Positions 48,154-57,421 of a stretch of DNA of 64,000 nucleotides are shown piece by piece. Position 1 is the stretch's first letter; every line of letters begins with the position of its first letter. This DNA is from Nitrobacter hamburgensis X14. Its GTDB lineage: Bacteria > Pseudomonadota > Alphaproteobacteria > Rhizobiales > Xanthobacteraceae. Both the position numbers and the translations under genes were made by a program. The stretch is taken from the NCBI RefSeq assembly GCF_000013885.1, contig NC_007964.1:2466001-2530000 (forward strand). The letters are read 5' to 3'. The notes beneath the pieces are model-generated. The model saw nothing but the letters and a program-made list of their open reading frames with translations. It made no database searches and was not told the DNA's origin.

Positions 48154-50403
48154 GTGACATTGCTTGCCCACGCATCAAGGTTGCGAACGACGGCTTTGGG
48201 AGCGAGCCTAGTGCTGGCGGCCGGACTCTGGGCCGGAGCCGCGGATGCCGAGAAAGCCGCCAAGGCTCCAGCACCGAAGCCGCGACCGATTTCACGTCAC
48301 GTCGTTCCGAAGACGGTCACCGGCCATACGCATGGCAAGATCCCGACCCCGGCGCACCGCAAGATCTCAGCCCCGGACAAAAACAAAGCCAAGGCCACCG
48401 TAGCTCCGGCAATTCAACCGGCCACACGCCAGCACGCCGTGCTCCCGCCGCCGTCGAAACGCCAGCCCGTTCCGAGAGCCGCGATGGCCGCGACGTCATC
48501 GACGTCGCGCGCCGATCTCGATGCGCTTGCGAACGTCATCGACCTGACCCGCAAGAACAGGCAGTCCGATGCCACGCAGGTCGAAGCCAGCATGACAGAT
48601 CCGGTAGCGCGCAAGCTCGCCGAGTGGATCATCCTGCGCAGCAACGACAATGGCGCGCCGACCGAGCGCTACCGCGCCTTCATCGCCGCCAATCCGAGCT
48701 GGCCCTCGCAGACGTTCCTGCGCAAACGCGCGGAGGCTGCACTATGGGACGACCATCGCGACGATGCCGCCGTGCTGGCCTGGTTCGAAAACGAACGGCC
48801 GCTGTCGGCGAAGGGACGGTTCGCACTGGCGCGCGCGCTGCTCGCGCGCGGCGACCGCGCCAGGGCCGCACATCTGGTCCGCGAGGCCTGGCGGACCGAC
48901 TCCATGTCGGAAGCGGTCGAGAGGATGGCGCTGGAGGAGTTCGGGGCGCTGCTGGCGCCGGGCGATCAGAAAGCCCGGATGGATTATCTGCTTTACGGCA
49001 ACGAGCGCGATGCGGCGCTACGCGCGGCGAAGCGGCTCGGAAACGCCGAGGTCGCCCTCGCCAGGGCACGGATTGCCGCCGACCGCAAATCCTCCAGCCT
49101 GCACTCGCTGCTCGACAAGGTACCGCGCGAGCTGCACGGCGACCCCGGCTATATCTTCGCCCGCATTCAGCTTTTGCGCCGCGAGGAGAAGTTCGCGGAA
49201 GCCGCGCGGCTGATGCTGAACGCGCCGCGGGATCCCAACCGGCTTTACAATGTGGATGAATGGTGGATCGAGCGACGGCTGCTTGCGCGCAAGATGATCG
49301 ACATCGGCGAGTACCGCACCGCGTATCTCATCGCGCGCGATGCGGCGCTCCCCGCGCGGGATATCTACAAGACCGAGCAGGAGTTCACCGCCGGCTGGAT
49401 CGCCCTGCGTTTCCTGAAGGACCCCAACACCGCCACCCGGCATTTCGCCCGCATCGGCGTCGGCAGCGTCAACCCGACCGCTCTGGCGCGGGCCGGCTAC
49501 TGGCAAGGTCGCGCCGCCGAGGCGGCAGGCCGCGTTCAGGAGGCCCGTCACGCCTATGCCGCGGCCGCCGAACAGTCCACCAGCTATTACGGCCAGCTCG
49601 CGCGCGCGAAGCTCGGACTGCCGCAGATCGAATTGCGCAGCATCCCCGGCAGCCGGTCGCGCGGCGTCGAACGGCTGGAGATCGTGCGCGCCGTCCAGCT
49701 TCTTTATGCGATCGGCAAAGGCGACTTCGCGATCCCGATCTTTGCCGATATAGGCGAAAACGGCGACCCCGATGCGGTGCTGGGTCTGGGCGAACTCGCC
49801 GCGCGTCACGGCGACGCACGGGGTATGCTGCTAGCCGGCAAGGCCGCGCTCAATCGCGGACTGCCGTTCGATTTCTATGCCTATCCGGTCAGCGGAATTC
49901 CTCCTTTCCGTTCGATCGGGCCGGATGTCGAGCGCAGCGTCGTCTATGCGATCGCGCGGCAGGAAAGCGCGTTCAATCCGTCTGTGGTGTCGCCGGCCCA
50001 CGCCTACGGGCTGATGCAGGTGACGCCGGATGCTGGAAAATATGTCTGCAAAAAATACGGCGCCAGCTTCGACCTTCATCGCCTGAAAAACGAGCCCGCC
50101 TATAACGCCGCGCTCGGCGCAGCGGAGCTCGGAGGTCTGCTCGAAGACTATCGCGGCTCCTACATCATGACCTTCGCCGCCTACAATGCCGGACGCGGCA
50201 GCGTCAGGAAATGGATCGCGCGCTACGGCGATCCGCGCGATCCCGGGGTCGATGCGGTGGATTGGGTCGAGCTGATCCCGTTCTCGGAGACGCGCAACTA
50301 CGTACAGCGCATCATGGAGAACCTGCAGGTCTATCGCGCCCGCTTCGGCGGCGGCTCGAAGTTGCAGATCGAGGCGGACCTGCACCGCGGCTCCATCCAA
50401 TAG
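48154..50403 (+). CDS. slt: Soluble lytic murein transglycosylase
   Basis: A 749-residue periplasmic enzyme that cuts peptidoglycan to 1,6-anhydromuramyl products. The start is GTG at 48154, with a signal peptide LRTTALGASLVLAAGLWAGA. A Lys/Pro/His-rich linker (about 35-110) precedes a long alpha-superhelical U domain. The catalytic Glu near residue 604 sits in ARQESAFNPSVVSP, followed by AYGLMQVTPDAGKYVCKKYG, and the final block YNAGRGSVRKWIARYGDPRD is typical of family 1A. It diverges from dapA. Confidence 0.93.
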   Translation: MTLLAHASRLRTTALGASLVLAAGLWAGAADAEKAAKAPAPKPRPISRHVVPKTVTGHTHGKIPTPAHRKISAPDKNKAKATVAPAIQPATRQHAVLPPPSKRQPVPRAAMAATSSTSRADLDALANVIDLTRKNRQSDATQVEASMTDPVARKLAEWIILRSNDNGAPTERYRAFIAANPSWPSQTFLRKRAEAALWDDHRDDAAVLAWFENERPLSAKGRFALARALLARGDRARAAHLVREAWRTDSMSEAVERMALEEFGALLAPGDQKARMDYLLYGNERDAALRAAKRLGNAEVALARARIAADRKSSSLHSLLDKVPRELHGDPGYIFARIQLLRREEKFAEAARLMLNAPRDPNRLYNVDEWWIERRLLARKMIDIGEYRTAYLIARDAALPARDIYKTEQEFTAGWIALRFLKDPNTATRHFARIGVGSVNPTALARAGYWQGRAAEAAGRVQEARHAYAAAAEQSTSYYGQLARAKLGLPQIELRSIPGSRSRGVERLEIVRAVQLLYAIGKGDFAIPIFADIGENGDPDAVLGLGELAARHGDARGMLLAGKAALNRGLPFDFYAYPVSGIPPFRSIGPDVERSVVYAIARQESAFNPSVVSPAHAYGLMQVTPDAGKYVCKKYGASFDLHRLKNEPAYNAALGAAELGGLLEDYRGSYIMTFAAYNAGRGSVRKWIARYGDPRDPGVDAVDWVELIPFSETRNYVQRIMENLQVYRARFGGGSKLQIEADLHRGSIQ

Positions 50404-50417
50404 CGCAGGAAGTGCAC

Positions 50418-50470
50418 AGAGCGTTCTCGAGCGAAGCATGTCCTCAGGCTTGACCCGAGGATGGGTACCA
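50418..50470 (+). repeat. Intergenic repeat, partial copy E
   Basis: AGAGCGTTCTCGAGCGAAGC matches the beginning of copies A and B, then continues ATGTCCTCAGGCTTGACCCG and AGGATGG, matching the inserted palindrome in copy D in reverse complement. A second palindrome, GTCCCTGCGTTCGCAAGGAC, follows at 50481-50500. Confidence 0.7.
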
Positions 50471-50523
50471 GGGGTGTTGGGTCCCTGCGTTCGCAAGGAC
50501 GACAGGAAGCTAAAAACAAGTTC

Positions 50524-50841
50524 CTATCGGCGACGCTTCCTTCGGTGAACATCGGGGTATGCGCCGGAATCGTCTTCCTCGAAACGATAGAACGGATTCG
50601 CGTCGCAATACGCGCGGCGGCCAGAGGCTGTCGCGAGGCATTGCTGGTAGGTATCGAAACTGCAATCCCCGGTACCACTTTGGTAGTAGTCGCCCTTGAT
50701 GCAATACGGATAATCCCAAGCCTGCGCGGCTGACGGAGCCAGAACAAGGAACGACGAGACCACAAAACCGGTGCACGCGGCCGCCAGCAAAACCCTGCGG
50801 GCCGCCCTCTGTTTGACCATCCGCATTTCGTTGCTATCCAT
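50524..50841 (-). CDS. Small secreted DUF3551-like protein
   Basis: A 105-residue protein with a signal peptide (ARRVLLAAACTGFVVSSFLV ending in AAQA) and a short mature domain WDYPYCIKGDYYQSGTGDCS followed by FDTYQQCLATASGRRAYCDANPFY. The conserved spacing of four cysteines and the YQQC-x-A-T-x-SG motif fit the DUF3551 family, abundant in Bradyrhizobium relatives with unknown function. The start could be 50841 or 50826. It lies between slt and the first porin. Confidence 0.8.
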   Translation of the reverse strand: MDSNEMRMVKQRAARRVLLAAACTGFVVSSFLVLAPSAAQAWDYPYCIKGDYYQSGTGDCSFDTYQQCLATASGRRAYCDANPFYRFEEDDSGAYPDVHRRKRRR

Positions 50842-51005
50842 TGAGACCTCGCTTTGTCTTCGCACTTATATTGTGAAAGCACGGAATCGACCACCGTCGC
50901 CTTCGGTATCACGGCAATTTGCTAAAAAAAATCCCGTCGTTGCTTCCGGCAGGGCCGAGACAAAGACGACGACCGACGAGAAGCCCTCCCCTCCCGGCAG
51001 AACAA

Positions 51006-51031
51006 AACCCCGGCAATTTCCTGCCGGGGTT
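51006..51031 (-). terminator. Intrinsic terminator of porin 1
   Basis: On the minus strand AACCCCGGCAGGAAATTGCC and GGGGTT form a stem followed by TTTGTT. It lies about 30 bp beyond the stop codon of the first porin gene. Confidence 0.85.
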
Positions 51032-51061
51032 CTCTTGGGATGTCATCAGGCGAAACGGGTA

Positions 51062-52582
51062 TTACCAGGTGCGTTGCGCGCGGACCATGACGGTCCAGGT
51101 GTCCTGATCCTTCAGGGTATAATTACCCGCCGGCTTGCCAAAGTTGTTGGCGGGAAGAGTCGCCACGCCGGCGTACTTCTGATCCAGCATGGTATAGAGC
51201 GCTTCCGTCGTGAAGGTCAGGTTCTTGACCGGAGTCCAGCGGAGGTTCGCGCCAACCTGCCCAATGTTGTAGTCCGGGTTGCAGGTGATGACGCCCGCAC
51301 CAAGAATAGCAGGTACCGTACCGCCCACGCCGCACATCAGGCTCTTGGCCGCACCGGTATACCTGACCGATGCGTAGGCGCCGAAAACCGAAGTGGCCCA
51401 GTACGGGTTCCAGTTGTGGTTGAAAGCGCCGCGCATACCCCAGGTCGAGACCAGCTGAAGCTGGCCGTCAGGGCCAAACACGGCATCCGGCGCAAAGCCA
51501 TATCCAATGCCGGTTACGCCGGTATAGATCGTGTTGACACCCGCTGCGCCGGCCAGGTCCTGGATGTTGTAACGGGTCGCACCATTGGTGTAGACGCCCT
51601 GGATGTCGATCGTGTCACCCGATCCGGTCGGGATGTTCCTGATCGACAAAGCGAGCTGACCGGCCCAACCCCACTTGTCTGCGGGACCGCCGGTATCTTG
51701 AGTGGCACCGTAATAGGCCGGGTTGTTGTTATGCGCCGCAACCGAGGCCTGGAACATGCCCCAGGCCTGATCGACGCGGAGTCGAGCCACGACATCAGGA
51801 ACGGTGGTCCCACCGTAATCATTCGAGCCGTAACCAAGGTTGGCAGTGCCGAAGGTGGCGGTCGGCGCTACCCCGAGGTTTAAAATACCGGCCTGGTAGT
51901 ACTGGATCGGATCCTGAACGGCGATCGAGCCCGACACGCCGTTGCCGAACTCTGCCGTATAGGTGAACTGGTTCACGCCCGTGAGCGCTCCGCCGCCGCC
52001 GACCAGACCGTCGAAGATGTTGTTGCCCAGATAGTTTCCCCACGGAGTGCTGAACTGAGAGACAGCCTTACCCATCGTGAAGCCGGCGAACTGGATGAAG
52101 GCGTAGTACACGCCAAGCTGGCCGCCGGAGACGGCGCCGCTGCCGGTCGCTCCGGGCGAAGCCGCATCATACACAGTCGAACCGGCACCGTTGCTGACGT
52201 AACCGCCCGAGGTCCAGCTGAAGACCGTCTCGAAATAGGTGCGGACCACGCCGTATTCGGTGGCAGTGCGGGTGTCGACGTTTAGGTCCGCACGCGACCG
52301 CCAGGTGAAATCGTTGCCTAAACGGTTCTGCGCACCGGCAACACCCGCAGTGTTACCGGCGAACATCAGGTTGGCGTTAACGCCCATGTCGGCACGGACA
52401 TAGCCGCCCAGCTTGATGCAGGTGTCGGTGCCGGGGATGTAATAGAAGCCCGCGCCGTACAGGGAGCAAACCTTCACATATTCGACCGCCTTGGCTTTCA
52501 ACGGCAGATCGGCAGCCTGTGCCCCGCTCATGACGACGAGACCCGCCGCCGCGCCGAGGAAAAGGCTCTTCATCGGTTTCAT
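51062..52582 (-). CDS. Alphaproteobacterial porin (porin_2 family), paralogue 1
   Basis: A 506-residue outer-membrane beta-barrel porin. The signal peptide MKPMKSLFLGAAAGLVVMSG ends at AQA, and the mature N-terminus ADLPLKAKAVEYVKVCSLYG with the FYYIPGTDTCIKLGGYVRAD block is diagnostic for Rhizobiales porins. Two cysteines (VCSLYG and DTCIKLGG) could form a disulfide. The barrel ends with Trp (MVRAQRTW) rather than Phe. It is about 60-65 percent similar, judged by eye, to the porin downstream in coordinates (53168-54676). Start 52582 was chosen over the longer frame because of the signal peptide. Confidence 0.92.
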   Translation of the reverse strand: MKPMKSLFLGAAAGLVVMSGAQAADLPLKAKAVEYVKVCSLYGAGFYYIPGTDTCIKLGGYVRADMGVNANLMFAGNTAGVAGAQNRLGNDFTWRSRADLNVDTRTATEYGVVRTYFETVFSWTSGGYVSNGAGSTVYDAASPGATGSGAVSGGQLGVYYAFIQFAGFTMGKAVSQFSTPWGNYLGNNIFDGLVGGGGALTGVNQFTYTAEFGNGVSGSIAVQDPIQYYQAGILNLGVAPTATFGTANLGYGSNDYGGTTVPDVVARLRVDQAWGMFQASVAAHNNNPAYYGATQDTGGPADKWGWAGQLALSIRNIPTGSGDTIDIQGVYTNGATRYNIQDLAGAAGVNTIYTGVTGIGYGFAPDAVFGPDGQLQLVSTWGMRGAFNHNWNPYWATSVFGAYASVRYTGAAKSLMCGVGGTVPAILGAGVITCNPDYNIGQVGANLRWTPVKNLTFTTEALYTMLDQKYAGVATLPANNFGKPAGNYTLKDQDTWTVMVRAQRTW

Positions 52583-52911
52583 CTTAGACTTCCAAGTTGC
52601 TCTGTAGCGCGCAGGCTGCGGATTCGCTCTACGCAAGCACTCGAAGAATCTCAGAAGATGGTTAACAGAGTACTCTTGCGGCCCGACAAGACGCCCCGCG
52701 GCAGTTCATCGGACACGTTCGTCGGCGGAGCCATGACCTAACTCCCGATGCCGAGCTCGCGGTTGAACGGCGATCTTCACACGCCTCAAGACTCGGGTTG
52801 AACAAAGGGGATTCCGGGCTACGCGAGTTGGGGACAGCCGCCCAACTGCTCGCCAAATCCCGACCCATTAACGTATCTAGAGCCATTCATACTTAAACGG
52901 AATCAGATTGC

Positions 52912-52995
52912 CGTCATTGCGAGGCGTCTCGCGCCGAAGCAATCCAGAAAGTTCCGAAGAAAGAACTGGATTGCTTCGCGCCGCTCGCAATGACG
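52912..52995. repeat. Long imperfect palindromic repeat
   Basis: The left arm CGTCATTGCGAGGCGTCTCG... continuing GCCGAAGCAATCCAG pairs with the right arm CTGGATTGCTTCGCGCCGCT...CGCAATGACG, around an 18-base loop. Elements with GTCATTGCGAG and GAAGCAATCCAG ends are widespread intergenic palindromes in many bacterial genomes including this group. Confidence 0.85.
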
Positions 52996-53114
52996 CTTGA
53001 ATGAATGCGTTTCTGTCAAAACCTGAAATGCCTAGTCGCGGTCGTCGTTTGGTATCACCGCCGGGCGCGAGTTACCGGGATTGCGTCACAATCTCTGCCT
53101 CGCCGGCAAAACAA

Positions 53115-53142
53115 AACCCCCGGCAGTTTCCCGCCGGGGGTT
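53115..53142 (-). terminator. Intrinsic terminator of porin 2
   Basis: On the minus strand AACCCCCGGCGGGAAACTGC and CGGGGGTT form a stem followed by TTTGTTTTG. It lies 25 bp beyond the stop codon of the second porin gene. Confidence 0.88.
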
Positions 53143-53167
53143 CGTTCAGATCGTCAGACGACCTGTA

Positions 53168-54676
53168 TTACCAGGTGCGCTGCGCGCGGAGCATGACGGT
53201 CCAGGTATTCTGGTCCTTCAGGGCATAGTCACCCGCCAGCTTGGCAGCGGCGGTGTTGTTGTTAGCAAAATGCGCCGTACCGGCGTACTTCTGATCCAGC
53301 ATGGTGTAGAGACCTTCCGCCGTGAAGGTCAGGTTCCTGACCGGCGTCCAGCGGAGGTTCGCACCAACCTGCCCGATGTTGTAGTCCGGGTTGCAGGTTG
53401 TGATGCCTACACCAAAAGGAGAAGCAGTCATCCCGGCACACATCGCAGTCTTCGCCGCGCCGGTGTAGCTAACCGCTGCGTAAGCCCCGAAAACCGAACT
53501 GCTCCAGTACGCGTTCCAATTGTGGTTGAAAGCGCCGCGCACGCCCCAAGTCTGGACCAATTGAAGCTGGCCCGGGCTGGCACCATACACCGAATCCGGC
53601 GCGAAGCCGTATCCAACGCTGTTCACACCGGAATAGATCGTCGCACCGGCCGCCGGGCTGGCCAGTTCCTGGAAGTTGTAACCGCTCGCGCCCTTGGTGT
53701 AGACGCCCGACACGTTGATCGTGTCACCCGGTCCGGTCGGGATGTTCTTGATCTGGAGTCCGACCTGACCGGCCCAACCCCACTTGTCTCCGGGACCGCG
53801 AGTATCTTGGGTGGCACCGTAGTAAGCGGGATTGTTGTTGTGGGCCGCAGCCGACACCTGGAACAGGCCCCAGGCCTGATCGACGCGGATCTGGCCGACG
53901 ACGTCCGGAGCGCGGGTTCCACCGTAGGCGCTGGCGCCGTAGCCAAAGTTGGCAGTGCCGAAGGTGTTGGTGATCGGTGCCCCGAGGTTGAAAATGCCAG
54001 TCTGGTAATATGCGCTCGGATCCTGCACGCCGACCGAGGCCGACACGCCATTGCCGAACTCTGCGGTATAGGCGAACTGGTTCACGCCCTGCGAGGTCGT
54101 ACCGCCGCCACCGACGAGACCGTCGTAGATGTTGCCCGGATAGGCTCCCCAAGGCGTACTAAACAGCGAGACGGCTTTACCCATCGTGAAGCCGGCGAAC
54201 TGGATGAAGGCGAAGTTCAGGCCAAGCTGGCCGTTGGAGACGCCACCGTTCACAGCTGAGTCATACGCAGTCGCACCACCGCCCGCACCGCCGTAACCGC
54301 CCGAGGTCCACGTGTAGTTCGCATCGAAATAGGTGCGGACCACGCCGTATTCGGTGGCCGTGCGGGTATCGAGGTTCAGGTTCGCGCGCGCCCGCCAGGT
54401 GAAATCGTTGCTGAGACGGTTCCGCGCGCCGCCCAGACCCGAGGTGTTGCCGCTGAAGACCGAGTTCGTATTGATGCCCATGTCGGCACGCATATAGCCG
54501 CCGAGCTTAAGGCAGGTGTCGGTGCCGGGGATGTAATAGAAGCCCGCGCCGTACAGGGAGCAGACCTTCACGTATTCGACCGCCTTGGCCTTCAACGGAA
54601 GATCGGCAGCCTGCGCCCCGGTCATCGCGACCAAACCCGCCGCCGAGCCGAGGAAAAGGCTCTTCATCAAGTTCAT
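53168..54676 (-). CDS. Alphaproteobacterial porin (porin_2 family), paralogue 2
   Basis: A 502-residue outer-membrane porin closely related to paralogue 1: the signal peptide MNLMKSLFLGSAAGLVAMTG, the mature start ADLPLKAKAVEYVKVCSLYG and the C-terminal MLRAQRTW are shared. Differences concentrate in surface-loop segments such as GGYGGAGGGATAYDSAVNGG and GASPGQLQLVQTWGVRGAFN. Both genes have their own terminator and long leader regions, so they are probably transcribed separately and may be differentially expressed. The pair arose by tandem duplication. Confidence 0.92.
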   Translation of the reverse strand: MNLMKSLFLGSAAGLVAMTGAQAADLPLKAKAVEYVKVCSLYGAGFYYIPGTDTCLKLGGYMRADMGINTNSVFSGNTSGLGGARNRLSNDFTWRARANLNLDTRTATEYGVVRTYFDANYTWTSGGYGGAGGGATAYDSAVNGGVSNGQLGLNFAFIQFAGFTMGKAVSLFSTPWGAYPGNIYDGLVGGGGTTSQGVNQFAYTAEFGNGVSASVGVQDPSAYYQTGIFNLGAPITNTFGTANFGYGASAYGGTRAPDVVGQIRVDQAWGLFQVSAAAHNNNPAYYGATQDTRGPGDKWGWAGQVGLQIKNIPTGPGDTINVSGVYTKGASGYNFQELASPAAGATIYSGVNSVGYGFAPDSVYGASPGQLQLVQTWGVRGAFNHNWNAYWSSSVFGAYAAVSYTGAAKTAMCAGMTASPFGVGITTCNPDYNIGQVGANLRWTPVRNLTFTAEGLYTMLDQKYAGTAHFANNNTAAAKLAGDYALKDQNTWTVMLRAQRTW

Positions 54677-55325
54677 TTCAACCTCCAAGTTGCTCTGTAG
54701 GGCAGGTTCCGGATCCGCTGTGCACAAGCACTCGAAGAAACGTTCCCTCAGTCCCTGACTAACCGCTCAGCCGTTCGCGCCTGTCGGACACTCCCGCTCA
54801 ACGCGAGGGACTCAAGCGAACCACCCAAAAACAGCGAACCACCTAAAACGGGACGACCTCGGGATGCCCCCCCTCCGTCGTGCGATCACAATTACCGAAC
54901 CGTTGTGCACACGCAATGAAGGAACGTCTCAGAATAGAACGGGTCTAGCCGTTTTCAGCCGTGTGTTGCACAAATGGCACGCGTTCGCCGCCACAAATCA
55001 TCGATCAAGCTATTGTTTTATAATGATTTTTAGAACAACCCTTCGTCGCTCTACAAATGACCGCCCCGCCGTCTCAAAGGATGAGCGCATGTGAGGACGC
55101 TCCATCGTGGCGAATCATCGAGAGCATCGCACAGCCTGATTCGACAGGCGTTCGGCCCTGCTTTTGACGCCGTACCAAGCTCCAAACCGATGCGGACATC
55201 GTCGAAAGTCATCGACATATAACCAGCCCGCATCAGGTGGCGCCGACGATTTTGGCGCGCGACCCCTGTATCTCGCGATCAGGCGCTTGCGGCTGGCGAG
55301 CGTGTCGGGCATATCGGGCAGCAAC
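54677..55325. other. Intergenic region between porin 2 and tRNA-Ser
   Basis: A 649-bp gap holding the porin 2 promoter and the upstream region of tRNA-Ser. A TATAAT word occurs at 55020 in an AT-rich patch without an obvious -35 partner. Short open frames on both strands have no recognisable features. Nothing else is supported. Confidence 0.5.
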
Positions 55326-55419
55326 GGAGCTGTGGCCGAGTGGCTGAAGGCGGCGGTTTGCTAAACCGTTATAGGGTTGTAAAGCCCTATCGAGGGTTCG
55401 AATCCCTCCGGCTCCGCCA
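55326..55419 (+). tRNA. tRNA-Ser (GCT)
   Basis: A 94-nt class II tRNA on the plus strand. Acceptor GGAGCTG pairs with CGGCTCC (one T-G pair), discriminator G, CCA encoded. The anticodon stem CGGTT/AACCG region encloses a loop with GCT, reading AGC and AGT. The long variable arm TTATAGGGTTGTAAAGCCCT and T-loop GGTTCGAATCC are typical of serine tRNA. Confidence 0.97.
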
Positions 55420-55512
55420 TTCCGCAGCGTCGCGCCTGCAATTCATCACTTTGCTTTGATACGCTCGTCGTTTGCCGGCATGGCTTGAATTGCACCATTC
55501 ACGGGGCGTCTC

Positions 55513-56370
55513 ATGCAAAAGCCGAAGAAACGCACCAGACAACAGACCGACCCGTCGTCTCCTCAAGGATCTGCGCTCGACCTTCGATCCGTCGAAGCTC
55601 TCGCGGCCATGCTCGGCGGCACGCAGCAAGACGATGCCGTCGATGCCGCTCAGGACATCATGTACGATGCGTGGGAAGCCAGCGACCGGCGGCGACGAAT
55701 CGCGTTGGCGAAGAAGGCGCTGAAGACATCGCCGCTGTGCGCCGACGCCTATGTGCTGCTGGCTCAGGAAGCGGCGCAAAACCCCGACGAAGCGATCGAT
55801 CTTTACCGCCAGGGCGTGGAGGCTGGTGAGAAGGTGCTGGGGAAGGCATCCTTTCAGGAGGACGTCGGCCAGTTCTGGGGGCTTCTGGAAACGCGGCCTT
55901 ACATGCGGGCGCGCCGCGGTCTCGCCCAGGCGTTATGGGACAAGAGCCATCGGGACGAAGCCGTGATACACTTCCAGGCGATGCTCGATCTCAATCCGAA
56001 CGACAACCAGGGAATCCGCTATGTGCTGCTCGATTGCCTGCTGACGCTCGGGCGCGATCACGAAGCTGCCGGGCTTATCGAGCGCTATAGCGAGGACGGG
56101 TCGGCCGCCTGGAGTTGGTCCCGTGCATTGCTGGAATTTCGACGAAACGGCGATGCCGCGAAATCTCGTGCGGCGCTGTCGCAGGCAATGAGCGACAATG
56201 AACATGTCGCACCGCTGCTCCTCGGGGACAGGAAGATGCCGCGCCGCCTTCCCGCATACATCAGTTGGGGCGGAAAAGACGAGGCCGTCGCCTACGTTCA
56301 CGGCGCCGCCGCCGGTTGGGCCGCAGCGGACGGCGCGCTGGCCTGGCTCAGGGCAAATAAGGAAAGATGA
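55513..56370 (+). CDS. Tetratricopeptide-repeat protein, ST7-like
   Basis: A 285-residue helical-repeat protein. TPR-like units are seen around residues 60-90 (RRIALAKKALKTSPLCADAY, VLLAQEAAQNPDEAIDLYRQ) and 130-170 (ARRGLAQALWDKSHRDEAVI, HFQAMLDLNPNDNQGIRYVL). Similar proteins are annotated as ST7 homologues; the bacterial function is unknown. There is no signal peptide, so it is cytoplasmic. The start MQKPKKRTRQQTDPSSPQGS is basic and polar. It follows tRNA-Ser and is convergent with the Sel1-like gene. Confidence 0.82.
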   Translation: MQKPKKRTRQQTDPSSPQGSALDLRSVEALAAMLGGTQQDDAVDAAQDIMYDAWEASDRRRRIALAKKALKTSPLCADAYVLLAQEAAQNPDEAIDLYRQGVEAGEKVLGKASFQEDVGQFWGLLETRPYMRARRGLAQALWDKSHRDEAVIHFQAMLDLNPNDNQGIRYVLLDCLLTLGRDHEAAGLIERYSEDGSAAWSWSRALLEFRRNGDAAKSRAALSQAMSDNEHVAPLLLGDRKMPRRLPAYISWGGKDEAVAYVHGAAAGWAAADGALAWLRANKER

Positions 56371-56424
56371 CGCGCCACCGCGTTTCAGTCGCCAGGCGAT
56401 TGACCGGTGCGATCCGTCTCCGCA

Positions 56425-56691
56425 TCAATGCACTGTCATCCAGGCCCGCGCATCGCGTTGCGCCGTGACAATATCGGCCTCGGACATCAGTTCCGCAATC
56501 TCGCGGCGCATCGCGATCGCATCACCGTGGCCCTTGAGCGCCGCGAGATTGAACCATTTATGCGCGGCCACCAGATCGACTAGGCCGGCCCGACCGCTCG
56601 CCCAGTACAGGCCGCGTTCGAACAGAATATCCTGAATGGCGTTGGCATCCACCGGCACCACGGTATCGAAGTCGACTTGCCCCTGAAACAT
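56425..56691 (-). CDS. Short Sel1-repeat-like protein
   Basis: An 88-residue protein from ATG 56691 (MFQGQVDFDTVVPVD) with an AAGGAAC ribosome site upstream. The segment LYWASGRAGLVDLVAAHKWF followed by NLAALKGHGDAIAMRREIAE fits one Sel1-type repeat (A-x-KW-x-x-x-AA-x-G). The final part, MSEADIVTAQRDARAWMTVH, continues the helical pattern. It is convergent with the TPR protein gene. Function is unknown; short Sel1 proteins usually mediate protein contacts. Confidence 0.75.
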   Translation of the reverse strand: MFQGQVDFDTVVPVDANAIQDILFERGLYWASGRAGLVDLVAAHKWFNLAALKGHGDAIAMRREIAELMSEADIVTAQRDARAWMTVH

Positions 56692-57421
56692 CTGTGCGTT
56701 CCTTTTTACTGCCGCCCTGCTCCGAGCGTGCCCCATCCACCTGCTGTCGCCCCGCCGGTTCCGACCGCCGTTCGCCGGCGTGCCGTCCTGACGCGCAGAC
56801 CATGGCGGTAAAATTTGAAGAGCAGTTTAAGCATCGCGATGAATCGAACGTGAACGGCCCATGCGCGGGGTATCGGCACGGATTCAATAAGTCCTTATTC
56901 GACGGGGACTTTCGTGGTTTCACGCGATTCGATTTACCGTCACGCTTGGCAAACCGGTAACCATCGCCACAGCCGGCATCGGGCCGCGCGGCCGCAGAAT
57001 CGCACAGCGGGCAATGCCGTGAACGCACGCAGCGTCTCTGCGAGGACCCACGTTCTGCGAAAACTCAGACGCATTGATGAGGGAACGACAACACGCCGGG
57101 GCTAAGCCACGCCGGCGGCAGGACGAGGGCGTCGGTGAACACGTCAGGACCAACTCTCACCGCAGCCGAGGCCGCTGGTGGATCGCGGACATTGATAATC
57201 CGCATCGAACGAAGACCGCCGATGAAACTCACTGCGTTCTTCTGCCGAACCGGTGGTCGCGGGGATTCCGAAACCGACGATCCGACCGTTTGACCTGATG
57301 TCTCGCCGACACCCTCTCTCGTCGACCGGAGCCTGGATTGAAAGTCTGCTCTTGGGAAACAAACTCTCTTCAGCTCCCGCGACGTCGCCGGCATCGAGCT
57401 GCCGGCGATTCCAAGGCGAGC
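56692..57421. other. Gene-poor region between the Sel1-like and H1-like genes
   Basis: A 730-bp stretch. Open frames are present on both strands but none has a good start signal, recognisable family or consistent codon use, so I call no gene. It should contain promoters for the Sel1-like protein on the minus strand. Confidence 0.5.

Larger units (their letters stand above)
52583..53167. other. Intergenic region between the two porin genes
   Basis: A 585-bp gap. It includes the palindromic element at 52912-52995 and the porin 2 terminator at 53115. It should also contain the porin 1 promoter. No small gene is supported. Confidence 0.55.

Noticed and set aside
54864..55094. A 76-codon plus-strand frame upstream of tRNA-Ser
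   Set aside because: No ribosome site, no family similarity and unfavourable composition in an AT-rich promoter-like region.
56694..56960. An 88-codon plus-strand frame in the gene-poor region
   Set aside because: It lacks a start signal and shows no domain; its first part is antisense to the Sel1-like gene's leader.
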